NCBI GenBank assembly: GCA_947685225.1
Contig: CANTUV010000033.1
Location: forward strand, 58,071,001-58,135,000
From: Garcia nutans
Lineage: Eukaryota; Streptophyta; Magnoliopsida; Malpighiales; Euphorbiaceae
Length of the DNA stretch: 64,000 bases
Direction of reading: 5' to 3'
The translations under genes were made by a program, and so were the position numbers. Position 1 is the first letter of the stretch. Each line of letters opens with the position of its first letter. Under the pieces are notes generated by a model, which searched no databases, was not told the DNA's origin, and worked only from the letters and a program-made list of their open reading frames with translations. This document shows positions 1 to 10,800 of this stretch, one piece after another.

Positions 1-867
1 TTATTAGTTGTAAAGATTTCATAAAAAACTCTACGAGGTAACAAACTAACAATCAGTATAAAATTTTCCAATATTTTGTTGGTTTACAAAAGGAGGCCTA
101 AAAATAATAAAATATTTTATTGCAAAAGTGAAAATGTGAATGTAAATGTACAAAAAGCATAATTTTACTGGCTTATCCTATGTCTAGCATTTTACACTAT
201 CTGTTACACTACTTATTTTCCTGATAGCAGTTCTCATATTTTGCTAGCCAAGGCCTCTCATCATGTGAAACCCACGTCTCATCAGTGAGGATGTTGGAAT
301 TGGGATTAACATTCGCAATTTAAGGCGAAACTTTCTGAGGTAAATTTTCCATTAGCATGTAGATTAATCTTTTATAATTATTACTATTATTATTTTTTTT
401 TTGTTTCTTTAACATGAATAACCTTACAAACTAGTCACTCAATGTAGTGGAACTATTTCCCTGGCATCAGTTTGTCTTGAGAAGTCTTTTGTTGTTATTT
501 GGCTAAACTTTGCCTACCAAAACTCGTAAGCTTCCACTTATATTAATCTCACTCATCGTATATCCATTTTGTGAAAATCTGGCTTTGTTTTTATCTTTGT
601 TTACCGTTCTTTTAATTTCCCTCCAGCCTTAAACTTGACTGTTTTGCAGCCTCTGTGGCCAACTCATCCTATTTCTGTCACCTGATTCATCTTCGTCCTT
701 CCTTTGGTGCATTCATTTTCCACACCCTATGCTTATTCCATGTGCATATAAGGCTTTTTTCATAAAATTTGCATTTTTAATGTTTTACATCATATTATCA
801 CATAACATTGAGTTACATGGGCAATTTAACTGTAGTGACTTGTATCTAAATTGTTTTGCAGCACTTT
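1..867. other. AT-rich DNA without a clear gene
   Basis: No frame here gives a convincing protein. Two pyrimidine tracts ending in CAG (near 648-650 and 865-867) look like splice acceptors. This could be intronic sequence of the remnant described next, but nothing stronger can be said. Confidence 0.4.
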
Positions 868-1471
868 CACCACAGTTTACTCGATGAGACCTCTGCCATC
901 TGGTGCTGTATTTATGTGTTATCCAGGGTAAGAACCAAATGAACATATCTTAACTTGTAAACTTGAAGTCTAAGATCAATCGATGAATGCCCTGAATTGA
1001 TTAATGTTATCACGGGACAAGCTTAGGGCATGAATTGCCTAACCACAGTCCAAATTTATTGTGCAATTCTAGTCTACCTTAAGAAATCTCAGCTTAGCCT
1101 ATTAAATTTTTCTCATTTGACTTGGTTGATTCTCTCTGATAATCCCCACTTGGTCTAATACTTGTTCATTTTGATCATCATCAGGATGTGGAAGGTCTTT
1201 TATGATGATAAAGATAGACCAAACAGATATCTGCTTGCCGAAGTATTCATTAAGGCGTCCAGATGCTCAAGAGCTTGAGGTTAAGCTGCTATTAGATTAG
1301 TTAAAGAAGGAAAATATTAGTAGACTACAAATTGCTGATTTTGGTTTTGATCTTCTGCAGATAATATTTGGAAATGTGGAAGAGAAGCCAGAACAAGGCT
1401 CGTCTTTATTCAACAAAGCAGCTGGCATTTTCTCTTCACTAAACCGATTGATGAAAGCCATTTCAAAGTAG
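868..1471 (+). pseudogene. Unrecognised exon-like fragments (3' end of a gene or a remnant)
   Basis: Three short blocks have exon-like borders: about 868-928 (TTTTGCAG before, GTAAGA after), about 1185-1279 (TCATCAG before, GTTAAG after) and about 1361-1471 (TCTGCAG before, TAG stop). In one frame the last two blocks join in phase and end with a short C-terminus rich in Ser, Leu and Lys (...LNRLMKAISK). The first block does not join cleanly in that frame, and the second block carries stops in the other frames. I do not recognise the family. It could be the decayed 3' end of a gene that begins left of the window, or a chance arrangement. Confidence 0.3.
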
Positions 1472-3045
1472 GTTTTATGCAGGCTCCATTTCAGTTTCTT
1501 TTCCTCGTATTTATAATTTAACTTGTATTCAATGTAATTCTTCCCAAAAGAAAATGTCGTTGAAATCAATTTTACAAATACTTCTTTATTGTTATTTCCT
1601 TTATTTTATTCTGTAATTTTGACAATGATTAATTCACTCTATCATTATCTATTTCTAAGTAGACTCTCTTATGAATTTCAACAACTGATATACTTCTTGT
1701 TTATCTAGATAACTAGATGTTCAATAAAAAAATAGTTATCTTTATTTTCTTTTTTCTCAAGCTCAATATAGAATAATTCTCAAAATAATTTTATAACTTC
1801 TCAAACTCTGTATAGAATGATTTCCAAAATAATTTTATCACTTCATTTTTACAAATCGATCTTCTCTTACTTTTAAAATCATCATCATCTTCATCACAAC
1901 TTCCTATAAATTAATGATAAAAAATAAAATTTTCTTCATAATTATCACTACCCAATAAAAAATAGTCAAAGCATCTTTGAATCATTTCTACAATTAAATG
2001 TCATTAATGCAAGAGGCATGTGACCCTAACACCCATGATCGCAGTTGGACTTGCAGCTACAGAAGGATTTTAGCAGGCTTAACTAACAATCACATGACTA
2101 TCCAGCGATCAAAATAAGAAATTCCAGAAACCCCGCTGATATCAAAAATATTAACCTACATTGGAAGGGGCCGCGCAAACTCAGACCACCACTACCACAA
2201 ATTATGGCGTACGCTCTCCCTCTTGTGGAGACCTTGGCCAGCACAGCTCCAAAGTACAATGAAGGTCACTAAACTAGGCCATGGGTCTTCATGATCACCC
2301 ATTGACTCCGTACAGGTAAGTATGGAAAAACGTGGCTATAGGCTTGTTATTTATATCCACACGGCTTCTCATATCCTTTATGTTCTTTCGATGTGGGATA
2401 AAACATGTCTTCACAAATATCACACGGGTGAATGGAGCCAGTGTATTTATTCATTTCCTTTTTCTACAGATTTATTATATTTTATTTTGAATAAATGACT
2501 ATGCTTGAGAATTTCATGACCGTAAATAGTATAATTCCAACAATATCATAATAATTTAAAATTTTCATTTATATTAAAGTTATATGTACTGTCATCCATA
2601 AAAAATTTCTTGTAAATTCAAACTTACAAAAATTTAAGTTGTACAAATACAAATATTATAAAGCATTTCTTGTATTTAATTTTTTTTTAAAAAAAAAAGC
2701 AATTCTCGTCCTTTTTTTCTATTTTCAATAGAAAAATTGCTAGAATCCTAATTTGCATAATTAAATATTGTCATAAAAATATGAGACTTCAATTGAATAA
2801 AAATTAAAGAATCAAAAATCAAATAAAAGGATGAAAATCTCTATCTAATGTTTTTTTCCCATTAAATTGCTTTGGACATCAGCTCTTTTGATGAAAATAG
2901 AATATACAATGCTTGCTTTGCTAGTTTGCCTCGGTTATTCAAAATCATGCTATTAGCTACATATTGAGTTTGGTGACAGAAGATGAACCCTTATAAACAC
3001 TATTGAGTATAAATGTATAATCCAATACAACTGCAAGTGTAAATG
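1472..3045. other. Intergenic DNA with one GC-richer island
   Basis: Mostly AT-rich filler. A more GC-rich stretch at about 2140-2450 contains a CAG|GTAAGT-like site (about 2313-2321), a TATA-like run near 2351 and the phrase GATGTGGGATAAAAC near 2391, which resembles the promoter part of a decayed LTR. No terminal repeats or target duplication were found. The 3' end of the DnaJ gene lies at 3046. Confidence 0.35.
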
Positions 3046-4878
3046 TCAAAACCAATCCACATGTTGGGTTGAAGTCTTTGGTTGCTTCTTCTTGGGCTTC
3101 TGGTATCGATTGTTCTCAAACTTAGCTTTAACTATAAGTGAATAAAGCAAATCTGCATCTGCTGAACTATCATAAGGTGCATCCAAGATACTGCAATTTT
3201 ACATGCAAGCAAAAGATAATAATAAGCTATCAAGATCTGAATTATATGGCTCAATTGCAAGGCATTACATACTCGTAAACATCGGTATTAATGATTACTT
3301 GTGGGATCAACACCATATTCACTACTATTATTTATCAATGATTTGTACATTTACAGAAATAATGCAAAAGTTATTCAGAAAATGTGTAAAACAAACATAC
3401 CTGTCTAGTAACTCTTCTAAAATAATTCTCTGTGAAGGTGTTACATAATGAATACAACTTCTTGGACATTGACCAACTGCGAGCTGAACTTGGTAATCTT
3501 CACCATGCCCTAATCACAAAAACAGATGTTTTAAAACCGAAAATATTGCTATGAATGTCCTTTTCATTGGATCTCCAAATAAAATGTCAGTATTTTCTTA
3601 CTGTGTTCAAAGACTAAATATAAGATCATATTTTTGGACTGAAAATATGCTTGCTAAATCATATGCTTCATTATTTTGCCTGCAAACATGATTGCAAAGT
3701 CAAGATAACAAAGAATTTATAGTTAGAAGACCAACCTTGAGATGTTGCTCTTGCAGTTCCAGTTGAAGAAACATATGTGAATGCATGAGGAGCTCTTTGA
3801 ACACATGAATAAGGACACCCTGTAAAAGTATTTGAATGATAGAGGTGAAAGCTAAAACACCAAAATTAAACAGAATTAATGTAGAGATTACACAAAAAGG
3901 GTTCATAAAAATGATTTGTAAATGAAATTTATTTGAAGCTTATGAAGATTTCAAATCGCCAACTTCAGGTGCTCATATTCACAACAACATTCATTTGCCA
4001 TTTGTTAGATTTTAGATCTCATTTGATTCAGAAGACTCAAATTTTGTTTTATTAATTAGGGATGAAATTTGTGAACTCAGAGCCCTAAAGACAAAGAACA
4101 AAACGATACCTTGGCCAACACAAAGAGCTTCATTAACAAAGATGTCAAACGCTTCACACTCTGGCTTATCAAAGGGATCTAAACATTCACTGTAAATGCA
4201 TATCCAACATTTAGCTCTATACATATAGAAACATCAAATAATAAAGATCAATCAGATAAAAAACAAAGAAAAAAGTTCTTCACCTCTCAATGATCTCTGA
4301 CCTGCTGCAGTTGGACAAAATCTGCAAAAATTGTTGATTAACACTAAAATTCTGAAATTGATACTTGAAACTTTACACTGAAAGTATATAACCCAGAAAA
4401 GGGTACCTCGTATGCTTGAATTATGCGGCGAATCATCGTATCAGAATCATTCCCATCTCTATTAACATCTGGATGGAACTGCTTCACCTTCATAATCACA
4501 GAGGGAAAAATCAACTAAAAGAGACAAAATAAATGAGATGGGTAACAAAAGATTTAAACTTTTTTTATATTAAGGGAACTATTAGTTCTGTACTTTGTCC
4601 CGGAAAGCAGCTTTGAGCTCCGCGGCGGAGCAGCCCGGATTAACGCCGAGTACTGAGAAAGCTGATGAACTGGAGAGAAGACTGTCCTCTCCTGTTCTTC
4701 CCGTGCAATGAACAGTTAATTTACGGAGTAGGTTTCTTGAATTAAAGTTGGAGAAGAAATTGTGACCGTTGGAATTTGTAAACGAACTTTTGAAATGAAA
4801 GAATTGGAGGTGGAGGGGAAGAACTGTGGAAACACAAGCACTCCATTTTAACGAACTCATGACCAGAATCTGAGTCAT
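3046..4878 (-). CDS. Plastid-type DnaJ-domain protein with ferredoxin-like domain (At3g05345-like)
   Basis: Seven exons join in phase on the minus strand: 4594-4878, 4407-4487, then exons near 4286-4323, 4107-4187, 3735-3820, 3401-3510 and 3046-3192, giving about 273 residues. Residues 1 to about 65 are Ser- and Phe-rich and basic, as in a plastid transit peptide. A J-domain follows: FSVLGVNPGCSAAELKAAF, then the HPD motif in VKQFHPDVNRDG at the exon 1/2 junction. Downstream comes a Cys-rich ferredoxin-like region (Cys in ECLDPFDKPEC, LCVGQGCPYSC and GQCPRSCIH). This architecture belongs to plant DJC proteins that pair a J-domain with a 4Fe-4S-type domain, probably stimulating plastid Hsp70; whether a cluster binds here is inference. 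The gene lies 232 bp downstream of the PPR gene in the same orientation, and its promoter must sit in that gap. Confidence 0.85.
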
Positions 4879-5110
4879 GACATTTGGGATTTTTATTTAT
4901 TGAGGTCTGGGCCGTCTGGCTAGGCTAAGAGAATAAAACGGTGCGTTTTAATATGGATTGTTCACCGGTTTCTTTATATGCTAAGCATAAATGGTACAAC
5001 CTATTATTTTGCATTAGTAAAGAGTCACAAACAAAATTCTTCCCATTGTTTAAATTTCTCTAAAAATTAAATTGAAACCATAAATTCTTATTTATTAATC
5101 TGTAAATCAA
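4879..5110 (-). promoter_or_regulatory. Short promoter/3' spacer between DnaJ and PPR genes
   Basis: These 232 bp must hold the DnaJ promoter and the PPR 3' UTR. An ACGGTGCGTTTT motif at about 4938-4949 lies 60 bp from the DnaJ start. No TATA box stands out. Confidence 0.4.
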
Positions 5111-7081
5111 TTATTGATTATCCTTGCTATCTCGATCCAAGTAATAGAGAATAAACTTCTTATCTGGTACATAACCTTCATCTAACATGAGTCTAAACAA
5201 CTCTGTCAAAACCGCATATATAATGTCTGCCTGTGGATGCATTTTGTCCCCAACAACAAAGCTGTGAACTTTCTTTTCAATCTCAATCCAGCTTATACCT
5301 GTTTCTTTTGTCACCCCAATTTCTTTCATTCTCTTAATAGTCCTCGCTCTTTCTTTCCATTTACCTTTACTTGAGTATATATTTGCCAACAAAACATATG
5401 GCACTGGCTTGTCAGGTTCCAATATAAACAACTGTTCCGCTGCATATTTCCCAATTTCAGCATCTCCATGAATGGTACAAGCACCAAGCAGGGCTTGCCA
5501 AATAAGCACATCAGACTTCACTGGTAATCCCTCGATGAAATTCTTAGCTTCTTTGAGAAGCCCTGCTCGGCCTAACATATCAACAACACAAGCATAGTGC
5601 TCTGTTCGAGGACTAATTTTGTGAACTTCAGTCATTGATTTTAGGAACTCCATGCCTTTATCAACTAAGCCTACATGACTACAGGCATGAAGCAATGAGA
5701 GAAAAGTAATGTCAGTTGGTTCTACACCTTCCTGTCTCATCTCTTCATAGAACTGCAATGCTCTAAAGCCATTCCCATGGCGAGCAAAAGCAGCAATCAT
5801 AGAGTTCCATGAGACTGAGGTCCTTGATGGCATTCGACTGAAGACTTTGACTGACTGCTGCAACTCTCCACACTTGGAGTACATATTAATAAGCCCATTG
5901 GCAACAAAGAGATTAGAATCAAAGCTTTGTTTTATCGTCAATGAATGTATTTGCTTACCCAGACCTAGAGAAGTATCTGCACCAAATACCCCAAGAACAG
6001 CTGAAACCATGTTTGGATCAAGCTCAGTCCCTGCCTTGAGCATTTTGATAAAAAAATGTATAGCTTCTTCCTCAAACCCATTTTGTGCAAGACCAACAAG
6101 AATTACAGTCATGGAAACCTCATCCAGCTCACCTGCAGACTCAAAAATCTGCCACGCATCTTCCACACTTCCACATTTTGAATACATGTCCATCAATGCA
6201 CTCTCAATCCATAAATCTGATTGAATTCCCAATTTATCTATAAGTCCATGGATTTGACGCCCTTCCCCTAATGCCTGCAAACCAGAACATGCCATCAATG
6301 AACTCAAGTATGTCAAATAATTTGGTTCCACCAATCCACAACGCATTTTCATGAACAATCTTAAACTATCCTCGTACAGTCCATTTTGAGATAGCCCTGA
6401 TATGATAGCTGTCCAAGTAATAACATTCCTATCAAGCATCTCATCAAAGACCTGCCTCCCAGAACTAGAACACCCACATTTGAAATACGACGTTATCAAT
6501 GCATTCCCTACAGTTATTTCCTGCTCAAAACCATTCAAAAACACCAAAGAGTGTATCATTTTGTTGGAATAACTAAGCTCAGGTCTGTCGAAAGCTGATA
6601 ATATGGTGGTTAAAGTTGCTTGATCCAACCGATGGCAACTTGATTCTCGCATTTTTTTAAAGAACCCAATACCCATAGTTAAGTTCCCATTCCTTAAAAG
6701 CCCAGAAACCATTGTGTTCCACGACACAGTATCTCTCATAGGCATATTATCAAACAATTTAGCGGCATCGGTAAAGACCCCTAATTTTGAGTACATAGAT
6801 AGAACAGAGTTCCAAATAAAAAGTGCATTTCGGGAATTGGGGTGGTCCTGGCAGTCGAAAAATTCAGGGTGTTTGATAATGGAGGCATGAATGGAAGAAC
6901 CCAGATGGAAGTAACCTTCCCTTCCACAAATAGATAAGAGGATGCTTATATCTACACGGTGGAGTACAAAAGTCGAAGAAGAAGGAGTCTGATGGATTCG
7001 GGTTTTGAACGGAGAAGACACAGAGGTTACCCAAGAGGGAAGATGGGAGTTCAGTTTGTGAATGACCCATTTGGATTTCAT
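5111..7081 (-). CDS. Pentatricopeptide repeat protein, PLS class with E/E+ end (At3g05340-like)
   Basis: A single intronless frame of 656 residues. I start at the ATG at 7079-7081 (MKSKWVIHKL); the frame stays open upstream but without an ATG. Repeated PPR units run through most of the protein, with typical phrases such as NALFIWNSVLSMYSKLG, DTVSWNTMVSGLLRNG, NVITWTAIISGLSQNG and SVSWNSMIAAFARHG. The E region follows (HYACVVDMLGRAGLLKEA, then SWIEIEKKVHSFVVGD). The protein ends soon after GYVPDKKF without a DYW domain, so it is of the E/E+ type. Members bind organelle RNA in a sequence-specific way, often for C-to-U editing with a partner supplying DYW activity. The basic N-terminus suits organelle import. 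The RNA target cannot be read from the sequence. Length matches the Arabidopsis protein as I recall it. Confidence 0.93.
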   Translation of the reverse strand: MKSKWVIHKLNSHLPSWVTSVSSPFKTRIHQTPSSSTFVLHRVDISILLSICGREGYFHLGSSIHASIIKHPEFFDCQDHPNSRNALFIWNSVLSMYSKLGVFTDAAKLFDNMPMRDTVSWNTMVSGLLRNGNLTMGIGFFKKMRESSCHRLDQATLTTILSAFDRPELSYSNKMIHSLVFLNGFEQEITVGNALITSYFKCGCSSSGRQVFDEMLDRNVITWTAIISGLSQNGLYEDSLRLFMKMRCGLVEPNYLTYLSSLMACSGLQALGEGRQIHGLIDKLGIQSDLWIESALMDMYSKCGSVEDAWQIFESAGELDEVSMTVILVGLAQNGFEEEAIHFFIKMLKAGTELDPNMVSAVLGVFGADTSLGLGKQIHSLTIKQSFDSNLFVANGLINMYSKCGELQQSVKVFSRMPSRTSVSWNSMIAAFARHGNGFRALQFYEEMRQEGVEPTDITFLSLLHACSHVGLVDKGMEFLKSMTEVHKISPRTEHYACVVDMLGRAGLLKEAKNFIEGLPVKSDVLIWQALLGACTIHGDAEIGKYAAEQLFILEPDKPVPYVLLANIYSSKGKWKERARTIKRMKEIGVTKETGISWIEIEKKVHSFVVGDKMHPQADIIYAVLTELFRLMLDEGYVPDKKFILYYLDRDSKDNQ

Positions 7082-7855
7082 CCATGAAAATAGCAATTAG
7101 AGACTCTATTTGTGCTGCTGGGGAAGGAAACAACCGTCTTCGAAACCTAACCCAATTGCTAGGTTCACTCTACTAATAAAAAATTTTCCTTTATAACGTG
7201 CTTATGAATAAAAATATAAGCTTTTTCCAAGGTTCAAAACCAAGAAAACCTATTTATACCCTTGGCAAAAAAAAAAACTATATATCCTTGGCAAAAAAAA
7301 AACCTATTTGCTTCCTGCCTTACAATTATACCCTTTCAAATTCGCCAATTAAAACTATTTATATCCTTGGCAAAAAAAAAACCTATTTATATCCTTTTAT
7401 AGAATAATTTTTAATCTTTATTAAATTAAAGATTCTTCCAATCAAATAATTTGGATAGGTATATCTATAATCCTTGTAGGATAAAAAGAAAAACAGGGCT
7501 AAGCGTATCATTTAATAAGCCAATTTGTCAGCAAAAGATGATCCTTTTGGCTCTTGGATTTTGAATGACACCAAATGTAACATAAAAATTATATCGTCCC
7601 AACTTGTATTAAGATAAGCAGAAGAAGAGTTTTGTAGTTTCAATCGATGGTAAAAATTAACCCAAAAAAAAATTCAAATGCTAAACAGAGTTCCTCATCG
7701 CAATTATTTACAATTAAAAACCAGAAAACAAACTTAAGGCATAAATAAAAAAAAAAGGAATGTGAATGTTGCCTAGATGGTAATTTTGCCTTATTTTGTC
7801 ACTCGAGAAACTTTTATGCAGGCGCAAATAACTTATGGAAGTACTCTTGCAGGGC
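7082..7855. other. Spacer between PPR 5' end and mannosidase 3' end, with short tandem repeats
   Basis: Contains the PPR promoter. At about 7246-7395 a unit of about 29 bp built on TATCCTTGGC followed by an A-run and CCTATTT recurs three to four times in imperfect form. The rest is AT-rich with no coding frame. Confidence 0.5.
7246..7395. repeat. Degenerate short tandem repeat (CCTTGGC plus A-run)
   Basis: CCTTGGCAAAAAAAAA occurs at about 7260, 7287 and 7365, each followed or preceded by CTATTTATAT-like sequence. The first two lie next to each other and the third about 80 bp away. It lies 165-315 bp upstream of the PPR start codon. Confidence 0.6.
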
Positions 7856-10800
7856 TCAGACAACAGTATACCATTCATGGAAGTTCCATCCATTAAGCCT
7901 TATCTGCGGGCTGACGCCTGGAGGAACCTCAAAAGATAGCCGGACGGGCATCTCCTCCCCCGGCATCAGTGAAAAATAATTATCAGAGTAATGAACAGGA
8001 AGAATTCTTGTGTCTACTTCTTTGTAGTCATCTGGCTTTGTTGCATGAACAGAGAAATGCTGGAAAAAAGCAACTGTCCCAGCAGCACCATTCATTTCGG
8101 TAACCCCATGACCATCACTTTCCCTCGAAAAATGCCTGCAAATCCTCTGAAATAAACTAGCTCCATGTTTTTCCTCGGTTACACTACTTATAGGTTCCAG
8201 TGAGGCCATATCAAAATCACCATCATACTGCCTTGCAATGAAATTTTTCTTATAAGTCAAGCATTTAGAGTCTGGTTTTTTAGAAGTGTTCCGCACAATC
8301 ATTTCCACTTTATAAGTGGAACCTTTAATAGAAGTATTGATTGATGTTAGCCTGAGGGGAACTTTTCTATTCCTGTATGACTCCAACAGCTTGTAATCTC
8401 CACCAGGCAGATGCAACCAGTAGAAGTTCATTGATATAATGCTTTCATCTTTCATATTATAGAGCTTGAGCAAAAGGAAGTAGACTGGCTTGGGGTTTTT
8501 AGACTTTGGATAGTTCATCTGAGTAATGGGTACCACCTTCTTTAAACTTTATAATATGGACAAGTTCCGTCTAAATCCCATTTTGAAGCTTCTACGGCTA
8601 CACCAGATAGTTCTACTGACTGGGTATTAACAACCTGACCATGGCAATGCAAATAGAAAAACCACATAAACATTCTGAAAAACCTTGAACCAATGGAGCA
8701 ATCTTCAATGAGAAAACGATGCAGTAAATCTTTTCACTGCCATAATATTTTCAATCTAGTGTGAATTACCTCGATAAAATATGTGCCCAGATTCAGCTGG
8801 ACATGGATTGACTCAGCAGCACAACAGCAACCATAATAACCTGCAGATTGGTCATGCAGATGATCATAAAACTGGCCTCTCAAGCCCGTCCAAGGATTCT
8901 GAGTCTTCCAAATTAAGAAACCAGTATGTTTTTCCCACATACGAGAGTATAACCCTCCACTAGAGATTTATAATGGATGTAGTTCACTAGTTGAGCCTGG
9001 AGGATTGGTTTAAATAGCAAGTTAATAGAGAAAAACAGCAAAAATATCCTGGTAAATAGATCAAGATCCCACATACCTTCAAACAAAAATCATCAAGATT
9101 TGTTGGGACCCCATACATTAAAATTTGATCATGAACTTTGCCAGGTTTTGAATAGGGAATATATTTATGGTATTCCCATATGGGGTTTGGATATTCTTCT
9201 ACATAACCATTGGGAAGCTTCTTAAAATATGGAATTCGCCACCCTCCTGTTGGCATTGTTGCTCTTATAGTAGCAGCAACAGGCATTCCCACAGAACCAA
9301 CCTCAGGATTGAATCCATACTTATAGAAATCTTCCTCAAAGAAGCTTTCAGGGTATTGAATTTCATAAGGACCATCACTCCATCCACCCTTTCCATCTGC
9401 AAAGCCATCCCACATAGATCCTTGGATATGATGGCGCGTGCCATCTAGAAATGTGCTAGGATCTCCTGACTTAGACAAATCTTGCATAGGCTTGTTATAT
9501 AGAATCTCCAAAATATGGAAGTCTCAGGTCATTCTTCAAATTACATAGATTTGTCTAACAAAATGGGGATGGAGTGGCAAATCTTGATTATGTTATATAG
9601 AATCTATGCAAGATATCCTGATTTTTATCTCCTGGCTTAGACAAATCTTGCATAGACTTAAACAAAATGGGGATGGAGTCTCAGGTCATTCTTTAAAGCA
9701 TTATTGATGTCAGGTGGTGGGACTTGTTCATTTCCACCCACCCAAAGAGCAAGACTAGGATGATTTTTGAGAAGCTTCACGGTGTCTCTGGCACATAACA
9801 TAAAAAGGTCATGGTCAAGCGGACCATCTGGATTTGATACTGGGATACCTCTTCCATCACAATCTCCAGTAATCCAAAACCCTTGCCACACCTGCATAAT
9901 TTGGATCAGGCTTATAATGAACTGTAATAATATTATTGCCCATTAAATTTTAAAAGAAATGTACAACCAATTGTGACAGAGAAAGACTAAGATAAGCTCT
10001 TACTCAACAAAAATACAAGCTTCACTTTTTGAAAGCTTGATTTCACTAAATCTACAAGCAGTTATATTTACGTAGAATGAAGAGAGAGAACTAATACTTA
10101 CAAGTAAACCATAAATGTCACGGTAGTGATAGAACTCTGGCCACTCAGCTATTCCACCACCCCAACAACGGATCAGGTTAAAATTCATATCCGCATGGAA
10201 CTTTATGTCAGCATGGTAGCGTTTCTTAGAAAGCCGCAGCAACCCATCTGACAATATCCAATTACCACCACGGATAAAAATAGGCTGATCATTGACCTTG
10301 AACAACCTGTAAGATGTACATCAGCTTTGGGTAGAATCTTAAATATCTATAGCATTCATCAGTTGCTAAATGCAACACATCAGTACCTCCCACCGGTTTT
10401 ACTATCAATATGGCTCACAATTTTACGGAATCCATACAGCTGGCTCCATGAGTCAGAGTCTCCATACCCCTTCACATGAACAGTACTGACAACGTTGTAC
10501 AAGGATTGCTTTCCCATGCCATTTGGCCACCATAAATTGGGTTTGTAGAAAAATAACTGCCAGTTCACATGGTTAGCCTCAATTGAGAATAAATAGAATG
10601 ATATTACAGGCATTTGAATACCTTCCTGGTCAAAGCAGAATCTTCTTTGCCATAAAACATGAAATAGGATTTAATGTTAATATGGCAAGCGCTAATCATT
10701 TACTAATCCAACACACAAAGGCAATTGATGATGTTCAAATTGCAGGGCAGCCTACCTAGGAACAATTTGACAATGGAACTGCATTGCTTGTATTGTTAAC

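Noticed and set aside
2140..2450. Possible LTR or SINE at the GC-richer island
   Set aside because: Only LTR-like phrases; no terminal repeats, primer binding site or duplicated target.
5847..6224. Plus-strand 125-residue open frame inside the PPR gene
   Set aside because: Antisense of repeated PPR coding sequence; such frames are common by chance there.
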